From assembly GCF_900115495.1 (NCBI RefSeq), contig NZ_FOWR01000004.1:1-64000 (forward strand): 64,000 nt of DNA, written 5' to 3'. Positions within the stretch are counted from its first letter, which is position 1. Each line of letters opens with the position of its first letter. The DNA is from Enterovibrio norvegicus DSM 15893. Its GTDB lineage: Bacteria > Pseudomonadota > Gammaproteobacteria > Enterobacterales > Vibrionaceae. A program made the translations under genes and the position numbers. Of this stretch, positions 47,108 through 56,454 are shown one piece after another. Below the pieces are notes generated by a model. It was not told the origin of the DNA and did not search any database. It saw only the letters and a program-made list of their open reading frames with translations.

Positions 47108-49252
47108 ATGAGCGATTCAGTAAAAAAGGACTTGGAAAAGTTCGAATTACCGACGCGCACCGATTTCCCTTGGGTGAACACACTTATCACCGTGTTAGCG
47201 GTGTTAATGTCAACGGTACACATTTGGTTTAATACATTATCTACCTGGTCAGAACTTTGGGTCTCCGCCACCCATTTCGCGGGTTTCGCTGTGATCTGTT
47301 TTCTTTGGTATCCCGCACATGCGTCAATGAAGCGAAACAAAATGGCACTGGTGGTGGATATTTGGCTCGCTTTAGCAGCGGTTGCCTGTCTTATCTACAT
47401 TCCGTTCGCCGAAGATGCACTCTATGAGCGCGGCGTGAAATTCATCGCCAGTGATTGGTTTTTCGCGATTGTCGCCATCGTCATTGCGATGGAATTGGTT
47501 CGACGCACCATGGGTTGGTTTATCCCTGTGTTGATTGTTATCTGCCTGAGTTATGTGGTTTTTTGGGGCAAGTGGATGACGGGGATTTTTCATTTTCCGG
47601 GCTTGAGCATGGAAACGCTGCTTTACCGCAGTTTTTATTCATCAGAAGGCATGTTTGGCCCTATCTCTCGAATCAGCTGGAGCTATGTGTTCATGTTTAT
47701 CCTGTTCGGGGCGTTCCTAGTGCGTTCGGGCGTAGGTGATTTCATTGTAAACATTGCACGTGCAGCGGCAGGGAAGGTGATTGGCGGACCAGGCTTCATC
47801 GCCGTATTGGGTTCAGGGCTAATGGGGTCTGTATCCGGTTCAAGCGTGGCAAATACCGTTTCAACGGGGGTCATTACGATCCCCTTGATGCAAAAAGCAG
47901 GCTTTCCTTCGCGCTTTGCAGCGGGCGTAGAAGCAGCGGCATCCACCGGTGGGCAATTGATGCCTCCAGTGATGGGCGCAGGTGCGTTTATCATGGCGTC
48001 TTACACCCAGATTCCTTACGTCGATATTATTGCCGTCTCTTTTGTTCCCGCGCTGATCTACTTTCTCTCGGTCGGCTTTTTTGTGCGGATTGAAGCGAAG
48101 CGCAGCAAAGTACAAAAAGTGGAGTCGGGTGAAGAATCCATCATGAAAGTACTCATCTCAGGTTGGCATAACCTGATCCCGATTGCGGTGCTGGTGACCT
48201 TGCTGATTGAAGGCTTCACACCCACCTACGCCGCGGGCATTTCGATACTGTCGGTGATTGCAGCCAGTTGGTTGTCGAAAGATCACAAAATGGGGCCCAA
48301 AGCCGTATTGGAAGCGCTGGCGTTGGGCGCAAGAAACATGGCTCCAACGGCAGTGTTGTTGGTAGGCATTGGGTTGGTGGTGAACGTGATCAGTACGACA
48401 GGCATCGGCAATACGTTCTCCCTCATGATTGATGGTTGGGCAAACGGCGATCTGTTGATCATGCTCGTTCTCATTGCATTGGCGTCATTAATTTTGGGAA
48501 TGGGTTTGCCAGTCACGGCGGCTTACATCGTGTTGGGTACACTGTCAGCGCCAGCGTTATTTACCCTGTTGGCGGAAAATCAGTTGCTTGATTTGATGAT
48601 CGCAGGTCAGTTACCTGAGCAAGCGAAAGCGATTTTTATGCTCGCCGCACCGGAGAAACTGTCGTTACTCAATGCGCCAATGACGTTGGAAGTGGCGAAA
48701 GAGATGTTGTTGCTCGTCCCCGCTGATTTTAAAGAAACCTTACTTGAGCAGAGTTTGGGTGTGGAAACCGTGGGCCTCGCACTGCTGTCTGCCCACTTGA
48801 TCATATTTTGGTTATCGCAAGACAGTAATGTTACCCCGCCTGTTTGTTTAACGGCCTTTGCAGCAGCGACGATTGCACGTACACCCCCCATGTTGACAGG
48901 CATGACGGCGTGGAAAATTGCGAAAGGGTTGTATCTGGTGCCGATACTCATTGCGTACACTCAATTGATCAGTTGGAACATCAGCGATGTGTTGTTGGTG
49001 GGGGTGTTCGCCATCGTTGGCACCTATGCGATGATCGGGGCAATGGAAGGCTACCTTGAAGGGCCGCTCAATATCGCCTTACGGTTGGTTCTCCTTGGCA
49101 CCTGTGTGCTTTTATTGTGGCCGAGTTTACCCATCGGACTTCGGTTGTTAGCGTGTGGAATATTCGCCGCGATTTTTATCTATAGCCGTTCGGTGGATAA
49201 AGCAGACAGTCAAGGCGCGGGATCAACAGACGTTGTTCACGACGAAAAATAG
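47108..49252 (+). CDS. TAXI-type TRAP transporter fused permease (DctQ-DctM)
   Basis: 714 residues with about 16-18 hydrophobic segments: a DctQ-like N-terminal part and a large DctM-like part carrying GSGLMGSVSGSSVANTVSTG, EAAASTGGQLMPPVMGAGAFI and LGMGLPVTAAYIVLG. Such single-polypeptide permeases pair with TAXI binding proteins and use the sodium gradient. It follows the binding-protein gene in the same operon. The substrate is not predictable from sequence. Confidence 0.94.
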   Translation: MSDSVKKDLEKFELPTRTDFPWVNTLITVLAVLMSTVHIWFNTLSTWSELWVSATHFAGFAVICFLWYPAHASMKRNKMALVVDIWLALAAVACLIYIPFAEDALYERGVKFIASDWFFAIVAIVIAMELVRRTMGWFIPVLIVICLSYVVFWGKWMTGIFHFPGLSMETLLYRSFYSSEGMFGPISRISWSYVFMFILFGAFLVRSGVGDFIVNIARAAAGKVIGGPGFIAVLGSGLMGSVSGSSVANTVSTGVITIPLMQKAGFPSRFAAGVEAAASTGGQLMPPVMGAGAFIMASYTQIPYVDIIAVSFVPALIYFLSVGFFVRIEAKRSKVQKVESGEESIMKVLISGWHNLIPIAVLVTLLIEGFTPTYAAGISILSVIAASWLSKDHKMGPKAVLEALALGARNMAPTAVLLVGIGLVVNVISTTGIGNTFSLMIDGWANGDLLIMLVLIALASLILGMGLPVTAAYIVLGTLSAPALFTLLAENQLLDLMIAGQLPEQAKAIFMLAAPEKLSLLNAPMTLEVAKEMLLLVPADFKETLLEQSLGVETVGLALLSAHLIIFWLSQDSNVTPPVCLTAFAAATIARTPPMLTGMTAWKIAKGLYLVPILIAYTQLISWNISDVLLVGVFAIVGTYAMIGAMEGYLEGPLNIALRLVLLGTCVLLLWPSLPIGLRLLACGIFAAIFIYSRSVDKADSQGAGSTDVVHDEK

Positions 49253-49410
49253 CATCCAGCACGTTGTCGTGTTTTGGGGGGATTTGTCTTCATTGGCGCT
49301 GCTTCACTCAGCGCCAATGTGAAAATCTCCGTTTGTCCCATTTCCTGACGCTTTGGATGGCGAACTCTCAACCACGCTATAAAGATATGCGATCACGAAA
49401 GGGTGGGTGG

Positions 49411-49848
49411 ATGAATGCAGTCTTTGCGGTTCCATCACGGTTATTGGTTTATCTCGTTATCTTTTCGGCGCTACCATTTTCTGAATGTCTAGCAGCCTCT
49501 GCGCCTGAGAATGCCAACGTATATTTCATTGCGCCGACAGATGGGGATATTGTTTCGCGCCAGTTTGACGTGAAAGTTGGCGTTAAGCAGGGGAGTATTA
49601 CGCCCGTGGGTGAGGCAGGGCCGAATTTGGGGCATTGTCATGTGCTTATCAATCTTGATGATTTGGTCGACTTATCAATGCCGTTGCCAGTGAACGCCAA
49701 TATTGTGCATCTTGATGGCGGCGAGTCGGATGTCTCGCTTACGTTGCCTAGAGGGAAACATACACTTCAACTTCTATTGGGGGATGATAAGCATGTACCG
49801 CATTCCCCGCCTATATTCTCTCAACCTATTACGATCACTGTAAGGTGA
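49411..49848 (+). CDS. DUF4399 exported protein
   Basis: 145 residues with a signal peptide ending near CLAASA. The mature domain has FIAPTDGDIVSRQFDVKVGV, GHCHVLINLDD, HLDGGESDVSLTLPRGKHTLQLLLGDDKHVPH and a beta-rich end, matching DUF4399 with its conserved His residues. The ATG at 49411 after GGGTGGGTGG is chosen over earlier in-frame ATGs whose translation has no signal-peptide character. Function unknown; the His pattern suggests metal binding. Confidence 0.82.
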   Translation: MNAVFAVPSRLLVYLVIFSALPFSECLAASAPENANVYFIAPTDGDIVSRQFDVKVGVKQGSITPVGEAGPNLGHCHVLINLDDLVDLSMPLPVNANIVHLDGGESDVSLTLPRGKHTLQLLLGDDKHVPHSPPIFSQPITITVR

Positions 49849-49858
49849 ACATGGTGCT

Positions 49859-49888
49859 GAAAGTGAAAGTGAAAGTGAAAGTTAAAGT
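49859..49888. repeat. Hexanucleotide tandem repeat GAAAGT
   Basis: Four perfect GAAAGT units and a fifth variant (TAAAGT) directly follow the DUF4399 stop codon. Short and non-coding. Confidence 0.85.
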
Positions 49889-49930
49889 GCCACACTCTGT
49901 GTAATCGTTAAATTGGAGCGAGCGCCGAAT

Positions 49931-49956
49931 AAAAAAAGCCGCTCAAGTGCGGCTTT
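49931..49956 (-). terminator. Terminator after the M14 deacylase gene
   Basis: AAAGCCGC and GCGGCTTT form a perfect stem with a 6-base loop; on the minus strand the stem runs into seven T. It closes the yfcC-M14 unit and may also stop plus-strand transcription. Confidence 0.9.
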
Positions 49957-49986
49957 AGGAAGTGCGAGTATTGAGGTTGACGACTA

Positions 49987-50991
49987 CTAGCTATAAGGGT
50001 GAATAATCCGAGCCACCAATGAACCTGCAGCACGCATTGATTCGACATTGTGGCTTAACAAAATGCCCGATTCTGGTGCACGGTATTGGTGAATTTCCTC
50101 ACCAAAACTGTCGTATTGGATGGCGAGTAATTGGCCTTCTTCGACGAATTGCATCAGCTCGGCTTGTGGCAAAATAAAGCCACCTTGTTCCGCTCGGATG
50201 CTCGTCACCTTCTCACCTTCAACGGCCGGGACGAATGTCATTGTTTCGCCCTCAATAATGCCGTGGTACTTGAAAATGTTCATCACGCCACGCGTGGTGC
50301 GTTGTACCAATTCGATGTCTGTGTAACGCCCCATGCCAACTTCAACGGTAATGCTCGGAATACCGTTTTCATTCCACACGGTTTCCAAAATGCCCGGGTC
50401 GCCTGGGTCATTCAAGATGGCATCTGGGTTCATCAAACGTGCCATTTGCACGGCATCATCAATGCGAAAATCTGCAAAGGTATAAAGCGGATAAACCGTG
50501 CCTGATGTTTGAGTATGCAGGTCAATTGCCAACTCGGCATTCGGTTGAAGCAGGTGATGCCAAAGCGGGTAGATGTATCGTTGTACATCATTGCCCGTCG
50601 CGTCGCCTGGGAAAAAACGGTTTAGGTTACCGTTTGAGACATCAGGATCTGATGACACGAAATCACGGGTATGGTGTTTCATGCCCGTCAGGTTGACCGT
50701 CGGTACAATGGTCACGCAACCTGCGATGTCTTTACCTTTCAGTTCGCGCGCTATCTGTTGTGCGGTGAGAACACCATTGTATTCATCACCGTGAACACCC
50801 GCTGTAACCACGATGTTCTTACCCAATTTGCTGCCTTTGAATACCCAAACTGGCAGATGCTGATGCTGTGATAACGCATCGGTAGCAATGCGGAACCAAA
50901 ACTTGTGCAGCCCTGCTTCAAGTGTGGTGACGTCAAGCGCGCTGATGACGTCTAGGCCATCAATTTTGTTGTTTTCAATGTATGTCGTCAT
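49987..50991 (-). CDS. M14-family succinylglutamate desuccinylase/aspartoacylase-like protein
   Basis: 334-residue zinc-dependent deacylase. The metal ligands are visible in GVHGDEYNG (H-x-x-E) and AIDLHTQTSG (His), and the catalytic Glu probably in ITVEVGMGRYTD. The family removes acyl groups from amino acids. The ATG at 50991 is chosen because the upstream frame crosses a terminator-like hairpin (51011-51036). It follows a YfcC-type transporter gene, suggesting uptake then hydrolysis of an N-acylated amino acid or similar compound (inference). Confidence 0.85.
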   Translation of the reverse strand: MTTYIENNKIDGLDVISALDVTTLEAGLHKFWFRIATDALSQHQHLPVWVFKGSKLGKNIVVTAGVHGDEYNGVLTAQQIARELKGKDIAGCVTIVPTVNLTGMKHHTRDFVSSDPDVSNGNLNRFFPGDATGNDVQRYIYPLWHHLLQPNAELAIDLHTQTSGTVYPLYTFADFRIDDAVQMARLMNPDAILNDPGDPGILETVWNENGIPSITVEVGMGRYTDIELVQRTTRGVMNIFKYHGIIEGETMTFVPAVEGEKVTSIRAEQGGFILPQAELMQFVEEGQLLAIQYDSFGEEIHQYRAPESGILLSHNVESMRAAGSLVARIIHPYS

Positions 50992-51010
50992 TGCATTTTC
51001 TTGCTGTGAA

Positions 51011-51036
51011 AAAGGCGAGATGGTGATCTCGCCTTT
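51011..51036 (-). terminator. Attenuator-like hairpin between the permease and deacylase genes
   Basis: AAAGGCGAGAT and ATCTCGCCTTT form a perfect inverted repeat; the minus-strand transcript continues with T residues. It lies 38 bp after the permease stop and 20 bp before the deacylase start, so it may set the expression ratio. Confidence 0.8.
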
Positions 51037-51073
51037 GTAAATGTATGCGGTATAACGCGGAAGGCTTTTGCGG

Positions 51074-52603
51074 TTATGCAAAGCCCATCATGTATCCACC
51101 CACAACGGTGATACTTGCCATGATGAACAACAACAGCATAAAGCGCCACACGAACTTCACCCAATTACCCCAATCAATTCGACACACACCCAATGTGGCC
51201 ATCAAAGATGCAGAGGTAGGAACGATGATGTTAGTAAAGCCGTCGCCCAGTTGGAAGGCCAAAACTGAAACTTGGCGTGTCACTCCTGCGATATCTGACA
51301 AAGGTGCCAACAATGGCATGGTCAATGCAGCTTGACCTGAGCCGGATGTCACGAAGAAGTTGAAAACGGACTGGAACACATACATCAACCACGCAGCCAT
51401 CGCAGAAGGCAACTCGCTGATTGCGCTGCCTGCATTGTGCAAGATGGTATTCAAGACGCTCGGGTCTTCGGAACCACCACCCAATAGCAGCAACACACCT
51501 TTGGCAAAACCAACCAACAATGCGGGTGCTAGCATGATGCCAGCGCCTTCTTTGAAGGCATCTGCCACGTCATTGAATGTCATGTTGTTCAGGTTGAATG
51601 CGATTGCAATGATGGCAACCACAAAGCCCATGGTGAAAAACTGAGAGGCGATTTCTGGAATGTACCAGTCGTGCATGACCACACCCCAAACCACCCAAAT
51701 GGTGGTTGCAACAACCGTCAGGATCACCAAGGTGTCGCCGAAACCCCAACGAGATACTTGAACATCGACGTCTTTGTTTTTCAGGTAGGCGTCGGACTCA
51801 AAACTATAAGACGCCGAAGGGTTTGCTTTGATGCGCGATGCGTACATCATGGTGAAGCCGATACCCACAAGGGTAAACACAGCCCACATGACCATGCGCA
51901 TCGTCATACCTGACAACACGGGAACGCCCGCAATGCCTTGTGCGATGGCAACAGAGAAAGGGTTCATCCAAGAGGTCGCAAAGCCAACCTGCGTCGCAAC
52001 ATAGGTCACCATCACTGTGGTGATACCGTCATAGCCCAGTCGAACCATTAATGGCGCGATAATAATCGCAAATGCAACGGCTTCTTCGCCCATGCCGAAC
52101 ACTGCACCGCCCAAAGAGAACAGCAAAAACAAAGCGGGAATGAAGAGTGCTTCGCTGCCTTTGGTCTTGTCGATCAGTTTCAAGATGCCGTTATCAATGG
52201 TGCCCGTGCGCATCACGATGCCGAATGCACCGCCGATGATAAGCATGAACATGATAACGCCAATCGCGCTGCCCCATTTTGAACCGGATACTAAGCCTTC
52301 AAAGGGGAAGTTCATTAAGCCAATACCGCCACCAGAGGCGAAGAATTGGACTTTGTTGTAAACCATTTCGCCGCTTTCGTCGGTTACGTAGCGGAAAGAT
52401 TCTGGGTTAATGACAGTTCGAGATTTTTCTACGCCGTCTGCCATGAAAGAGACTTGCTGGCTATCGAATTGACCCACAGGGATCAAATAGGTCATCGCTG
52501 CCGCTAATAACCCAACAATAAAAATCAGGATCAAGGTGTCTGGCATTTGCCACTTTTTTACACCTGATGATGAATCCTGAGTGGAAACATGAGGTTGAGA
52601 CAT
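51074..52603 (-). CDS. YfcC-family (DcuC-like) inner-membrane transporter
   Basis: 509 residues with about 12-13 hydrophobic segments. MPDTLILIFIVGLLAAAMTYLIPVGQF near the start, GGAFGIVMRTGTIDNGI, GGAVFGMGEEAVAFAIIIAPLM and FVTSGSGQAALTMPLLAPL are YfcC-type motifs. Family members are linked to transport of arginine, ornithine, dipeptides or carboxylates. The ATG at 52603 is chosen over one five codons earlier for lack of a better signal. The downstream deacylase gene suggests an acyl-amino-acid substrate. Confidence 0.88.
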   Translation of the reverse strand: MSQPHVSTQDSSSGVKKWQMPDTLILIFIVGLLAAAMTYLIPVGQFDSQQVSFMADGVEKSRTVINPESFRYVTDESGEMVYNKVQFFASGGGIGLMNFPFEGLVSGSKWGSAIGVIMFMLIIGGAFGIVMRTGTIDNGILKLIDKTKGSEALFIPALFLLFSLGGAVFGMGEEAVAFAIIIAPLMVRLGYDGITTVMVTYVATQVGFATSWMNPFSVAIAQGIAGVPVLSGMTMRMVMWAVFTLVGIGFTMMYASRIKANPSASYSFESDAYLKNKDVDVQVSRWGFGDTLVILTVVATTIWVVWGVVMHDWYIPEIASQFFTMGFVVAIIAIAFNLNNMTFNDVADAFKEGAGIMLAPALLVGFAKGVLLLLGGGSEDPSVLNTILHNAGSAISELPSAMAAWLMYVFQSVFNFFVTSGSGQAALTMPLLAPLSDIAGVTRQVSVLAFQLGDGFTNIIVPTSASLMATLGVCRIDWGNWVKFVWRFMLLLFIMASITVVGGYMMGFA

Positions 52604-52847
52604 TCCATCACTTCTCAATATCTATAAGGGGCATAAAATGTCGTTAAAAGCGAATAAGAAGTCAATTGATTTGGGTGGGCGGGTATAAATAATCGATGAC
52701 TACTTGTTTTTGCTCAAATACCAGACGAAATAACTGACTATAAATTGAACGCTTGATCGTGTGTAAGAGAAGTACAAGTAAGGGAGCAACGCTGAAAAAA
52801 GTGAAGAAAAATTGAATTCAGAAAGAAGGTGGCCGGTCGGTGTAACC

Positions 52848-52877
52848 AAAAGCTGCGATTGAATAGATACGCAGCCT
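52848..52877 (-). terminator. Terminator after the EamA transporter gene
   Basis: On the minus strand GCTGCG pairs with CGCAGC around a 12-base loop and is followed by TTTT, about 20 bp beyond the EamA stop codon. The rest of 52604-52895 shows no gene. Confidence 0.65.
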
Positions 52878-52895
52878 TTTCCCAACCAGCCGTGA

Positions 52896-53771
52896 TTAAG
52901 ACAGTGACAATTTCGGTGCTTTCATCACCAAATACACCGCCAATGCGCAACATGCGAAGCCAATCAATGTGGCGCCAGAGAAGGTTTCGTCGAAAAACAG
53001 CCAACCTTGGATCGCGGCCAATGGCGGAACCAGGTAAATGTAGGAAGTGACTTTTGACGCCGCGCCTTGACCGACCATGTAGAGGTATAGGAGAACCGCG
53101 ATCACTGACAACACAAGTACCGACCACAACATAGTGAGGCTAAAGGTGATTGTCCATGTCACTTGGAAGCCTTGAATGAACCAAACAATCGGTAAAAAAA
53201 CGGCAGTCGCTGCGACATATTGCCACATGGCGGAGGCGACCAAATTCATCTCCTGACAAAAGCGTTTTTGATAGAGAGTACCGAACGTAATGCCAAGCAG
53301 GGCGGAACCGACAAACATATAGGCATAAAGTGGTTGTGCATCAAGCCCCCAGCTCATCTTGCCTTGCACCACGAAGGCAATACCGATAATCCCAGCCGCT
53401 AGCCCAAGCCATTGCGCGAGATTGAGCTTCTCTGATGAAGTATTCACGACGATCACTGCGGTGAGAATAGGTTGAAGCCCGACTAACAAAGAAGAAAGGC
53501 CAGCGGGCATGCCGAGCCCAATCGATGCAAACACACCCCCAAGATAAAATCCGTGGATGAGTAATCCAGATACGAGCGCGTGGATAATTTGCATGCCTTT
53601 CGGCATGACCGGTTTCATGACCAACAAAATCGCGACAAATACCAATACGTTTAGCGTCATGCGGATAAGCAGAAACGTCGCGGCATTCGAATCAATAAGC
53701 CCGAATTTCGCCCCAACAAACCCTGTGCTCCAGAGCAAAACAAAAACAAAGGGAATAGCGGCGTTAAGCAT
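52896..53771 (-). CDS. EamA/DMT-family transporter
   Basis: 291 residues with ten hydrophobic segments in two EamA halves: VFVLLWSTGFVGAKFGLID at the start and LGITFGTLYQKRF opening the second half. It ends with KAPKLSLS in the cytoplasm. The ATG at 53771 follows AAGGA; a longer frame from 53858 lacks a signal. Family members export amino acids or metabolites; the substrate here is unknown. Confidence 0.88.
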   Translation of the reverse strand: MLNAAIPFVFVLLWSTGFVGAKFGLIDSNAATFLLIRMTLNVLVFVAILLVMKPVMPKGMQIIHALVSGLLIHGFYLGGVFASIGLGMPAGLSSLLVGLQPILTAVIVVNTSSEKLNLAQWLGLAAGIIGIAFVVQGKMSWGLDAQPLYAYMFVGSALLGITFGTLYQKRFCQEMNLVASAMWQYVAATAVFLPIVWFIQGFQVTWTITFSLTMLWSVLVLSVIAVLLYLYMVGQGAASKVTSYIYLVPPLAAIQGWLFFDETFSGATLIGFACCALAVYLVMKAPKLSLS

Positions 53772-53923
53772 GAGCGGGCGATCCTTGCATGTGGACAATC
53801 TAAGACGTGAAGATTGATTAAAACCTAAGCAACGCAGGTGCACAAGGTTGAAACGCAAGGAAGATGTGCTTCTCGTGTTATCTCACGCCAATGTATTACG
53901 ACAAGGATTCGTGTTTGCAGACA

Positions 53924-54127
53924 CTAGGAGTGAAATTCGTTTCCACAGTGGGTGCATTGGCGGTGTGCTTGCCCTGAAATCATGGAGCCAGAGAGGCCAT
54001 TGAAGAGTGATTTGATAAAACTTGTGCCGACGGAGTCTGACGCTTTGTAATTTTCGACATTGGGAAAGTCATGAGGGGTAACAGATTTACAATCGGTGCA
54101 ATAGAGACGGTAATTATAGGTTTCCAT
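53924..54127 (-). CDS. Small double-CxxC zinc-ribbon-like protein
   Basis: 67 residues with CTDC near residue 10 and CTHC near residue 59, a spacing that could bind one zinc. The sequence between is polar with a GLSGSM stretch. No family recognised by name; similar small zinc-ribbon proteins are common in vibrios and Shewanella. No neighbours on the same strand within 200 bp. Confidence 0.7.
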   Translation of the reverse strand: METYNYRLYCTDCKSVTPHDFPNVENYKASDSVGTSFIKSLFNGLSGSMISGQAHRQCTHCGNEFHS

Positions 54128-54336
54128 GAGAATGCCTTTTCAGTGACTGCTAAAAGCTAGCTCTATGGTTTTAAAATAAAAAAGAGGTTTGTGGAAACGA
54201 TAAAAAATCACACCGTGAGCAAAATCTCACTCCCCAAATAGTCGCGAGAGAAAGTGTGCTTTATGCGTCGTTTTGCGTATTTTCTGGCAGGGTAAAAAAC
54301 AAGCGAAGCGCGAAGCGTCAAGATAAAAAAGAGATG

Positions 54337-54360
54337 GAAAACGCCCTTACAGCAGGGCGC
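54337..54360 (-). terminator. Terminator overlapping the stop codon of the small gene at 54347
   Basis: On the minus strand GCGCCCT pairs with AGGGCG and is followed by TTTT; the loop contains the TAA stop codon. This compact arrangement supports the small frame being a real, independently transcribed gene. Confidence 0.65.
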
Positions 54361-54559
54361 TTGCAACAACAGTTTGGCTATCAAGCGTCTTCTTTAGCCG
54401 CTTGTTTTTGTTCAATTCAATTCTGTATGCCATGAGAAGGGCCGAAAGGTCGCCCACTTTTACCGTGCACTCGCCATCATGGGAGAGCGAGTCAACCGCA
54501 TCCTGATTGATGCGATTGAGGGTATTTCGCATTGCCGCCGTATCGGTAATAACCGTCAT
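54347..54559 (-). CDS. Small hypothetical protein, 70 residues
   Basis: Begins MTVITDTAAMRNTLNRINQDAVDSL, continues CTVKVGDLSALLMAYRIELNKNKRLKKTL and ends near its own terminator. Predicted mostly helical and soluble. The ATG at 54559 is preferred over 54592 because the longer form adds a non-conserved-looking basic stretch; the choice is weak. No family recognised. Confidence 0.6.
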   Translation of the reverse strand: MTVITDTAAMRNTLNRINQDAVDSLSHDGECTVKVGDLSALLMAYRIELNKNKRLKKTLDSQTVVASALL

Positions 54560-54680
54560 GCTTCGTCTACTAAAATGAAAAACCGCCGACATTTAACCAA
54601 AACGAAGGAGAAATGTTTAGCGGTTTCCAGAGGCTATCAGCGAGCTTGTTGATAGTTTAATCAATCAGCGTCGAATGTGA

Positions 54681-55196
54681 CTAATTTTGCACCGACAAGA
54701 TCACCTCTTCAGTATCAAATCCTTTTTCTTCAGCCTGTCTTAAAAAGCGCGCGAGCAACGCATCTGATACAGTTGGTGTGCGCGACAGTAACCACAAATA
54801 GTTCGTGTTGTAGCCCGATACAAAGGCATATTCGTAGTCTTTACCGAGGTCAAAAACCACATAAGAGGAGAAAAACGGACCAAAGAATGACACTTCTAGA
54901 TGACCGACAGAGTCGTTATCGACGAAATACGCTCGACCGACGGCTTCAGACCACGCCTGCTCGTCTGCTTTAAATCCGCGGTTGACCACCTTGATGCCCC
55001 CGTCTTCTTGCAGGCTGTATTCTGCTGTCACTTTGCTCATGCCGCGTTCGAAAGAATGGTCGAGGCGAGCGATTTCATACCACTTACCGAGATAGCGATC
55101 TTTATCAAACCCAGCGACAGGGGTAACGCCCTCGGGCACAGAGTGGCACCCAGAAATAACCAAAAGCGCAACTACAATGGCGAATTTTTTAATCAT
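54681..55196 (-). CDS. blc: Bacterial lipocalin Blc
   Basis: 171 residues. Lipobox LLVISGC (Cys17) marks an outer-membrane lipoprotein; GFDKDRYLGKWYEIARLDHSFERG is the lipocalin GxW motif region, followed by AEYSLQEDGGIKVVNRG, FFGPFFSSYVVFDLG and LWLLSRTP. Blc binds lysophospholipids or fatty acids and is often stress-induced. Normal length. It lies about 60 bp downstream of the SGNH hydrolase gene on the same strand, so the two could be co-transcribed. Confidence 0.94.
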   Translation of the reverse strand: MIKKFAIVVALLVISGCHSVPEGVTPVAGFDKDRYLGKWYEIARLDHSFERGMSKVTAEYSLQEDGGIKVVNRGFKADEQAWSEAVGRAYFVDNDSVGHLEVSFFGPFFSSYVVFDLGKDYEYAFVSGYNTNYLWLLSRTPTVSDALLARFLRQAEEKGFDTEEVILSVQN

Positions 55197-55258
55197 ATCG
55201 ATTCTTCTTATTGTGTGTATTTTCAGATCAATACGCGGATAAAATCCTTTGCGATCAA

Positions 55259-55915
55259 TTAACTGAATACATCTTGTTTAGATGGCTTGTTAAACAAGCG
55301 TGCAAGGCCTTCAGCCAATGCCTCATGGCCCTGAGCATCCAAGTGTAGTCCATCAATGGGGGATGCTTCGCAAACCTCGGCGGCGTCATAAAATGCACAG
55401 CCTTCTTCTTTTGCCACTGCGCGATAAAATTCAGCGAGCTGAAGGGATTTTTGACGCCCATGATGAAAACCGGTCGCCCAATTGTTTTTGTCATGCATTG
55501 GAGGAGGAGACACAACCAGAATGTTTGGTGAAGTCTGGCCTGCATTGTCAGTATCACGAACTTGGCCTACCAACTTTCTGATGCCTTCAGCTATCCACGC
55601 CGGCTCTGATGGGAATTGCGATTTCAAATCGTTCGTACCGAGCATGATCACTATCCAATCAAGGGGACGGTGACTCAGTAACAACATGGGAAGCGCCGAG
55701 CTGCCATCTCGATGTGGTTTCATCGGGTCGTTCCAGACTGACGTGCGGCCGTTCAAGCCTTCTTCTATCAAATACCAACGTACATCGGAGGGGGCCGATT
55801 TATTGAGTGAATCTGCCAAGCGAGATGTCCAACGAACACCTTCTGGCCAGCGGTGGCCGTTTGAAGGGTTATATCCCCAAGTGTTTGAATCACCGAAACA
55901 CAGAATCCTTGGCAT
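55259..55915 (-). CDS. SGNH/GDSL-family hydrolase
   Basis: 218 residues. Block I is CFGDSNTWGYNP (nucleophile Ser), block III MLGTNDLKSQF and block V DGLHLDAQGH (Asp and His). No signal peptide, so probably a cytoplasmic esterase, lipase or acetylesterase. The ATG at 55915 has AGGAGAAAG upstream; an ATG 25 codons earlier is rejected. Confidence 0.9.
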   Translation of the reverse strand: MPRILCFGDSNTWGYNPSNGHRWPEGVRWTSRLADSLNKSAPSDVRWYLIEEGLNGRTSVWNDPMKPHRDGSSALPMLLLSHRPLDWIVIMLGTNDLKSQFPSEPAWIAEGIRKLVGQVRDTDNAGQTSPNILVVSPPPMHDKNNWATGFHHGRQKSLQLAEFYRAVAKEEGCAFYDAAEVCEASPIDGLHLDAQGHEALAEGLARLFNKPSKQDVFS

Positions 55916-56454
55916 GGTTTTCTTTCTCCTCAATCCATTGAGGTAAGAGTGTAACCTTAAGAAAGACGGAGGTGGTATTCGAACATCCATTATCTGGAAT
56001 GCTTTTCTTTGAGTTTTTGACGCGTTTACTCTCTGCCATGTCGCGGTTGGAATACTGCAAAATCAGAATTACACCCATCTTAGAAGCAGGCAAATGAAAG
56101 TGTAAACTGACAGGAATGCTGTTGATAATACGTACAAAATAGCGCATATACCGTAAGTTGAAGACAAATCGGTGGTGAAAAAAACGTGCGTTAATATCGA
56201 GAATTGACCAACATCAACCTATTGTGTTCACCGTTCTTGTCTACTTACGCTGCGATGCTTTATACCCAAGCAACTTTAAGATTCAGGTTATTTGGGTATA
56301 TGTCATCGAGCTCAGTGGCTATCTGCCCTGTTAGATGCCAAAAAAGCGCTTTCTAATGAGCTTGGTGAGATGCTGTCACTCGCGCGCCACTATCCCAGCA
56401 TAAGCGGCAGGCATGGTGAACAATAAACATAATGCAGTACTGGTAGAAACCACT
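55916..56454. other. Intergenic region upstream of fhs, containing a palindromic element
   Basis: About 540 bp without a convincing gene. At 56261-56300 TATACCCAA and TTGGGTATA form a perfect 9-bp inverted repeat around 22 bp (CAACTTTAAGATTCAGGTTA in the loop). This resembles the short palindromic intergenic repeats scattered in vibrio genomes rather than a promoter or terminator. The fhs promoter must lie here too but is not obvious. Confidence 0.6.

Noticed and set aside
55890-56147. Minus-strand frame of 85 codons upstream of the SGNH hydrolase
   Set aside because: It overlaps the hydrolase start and its ribosome binding site in another frame and shows no family features.
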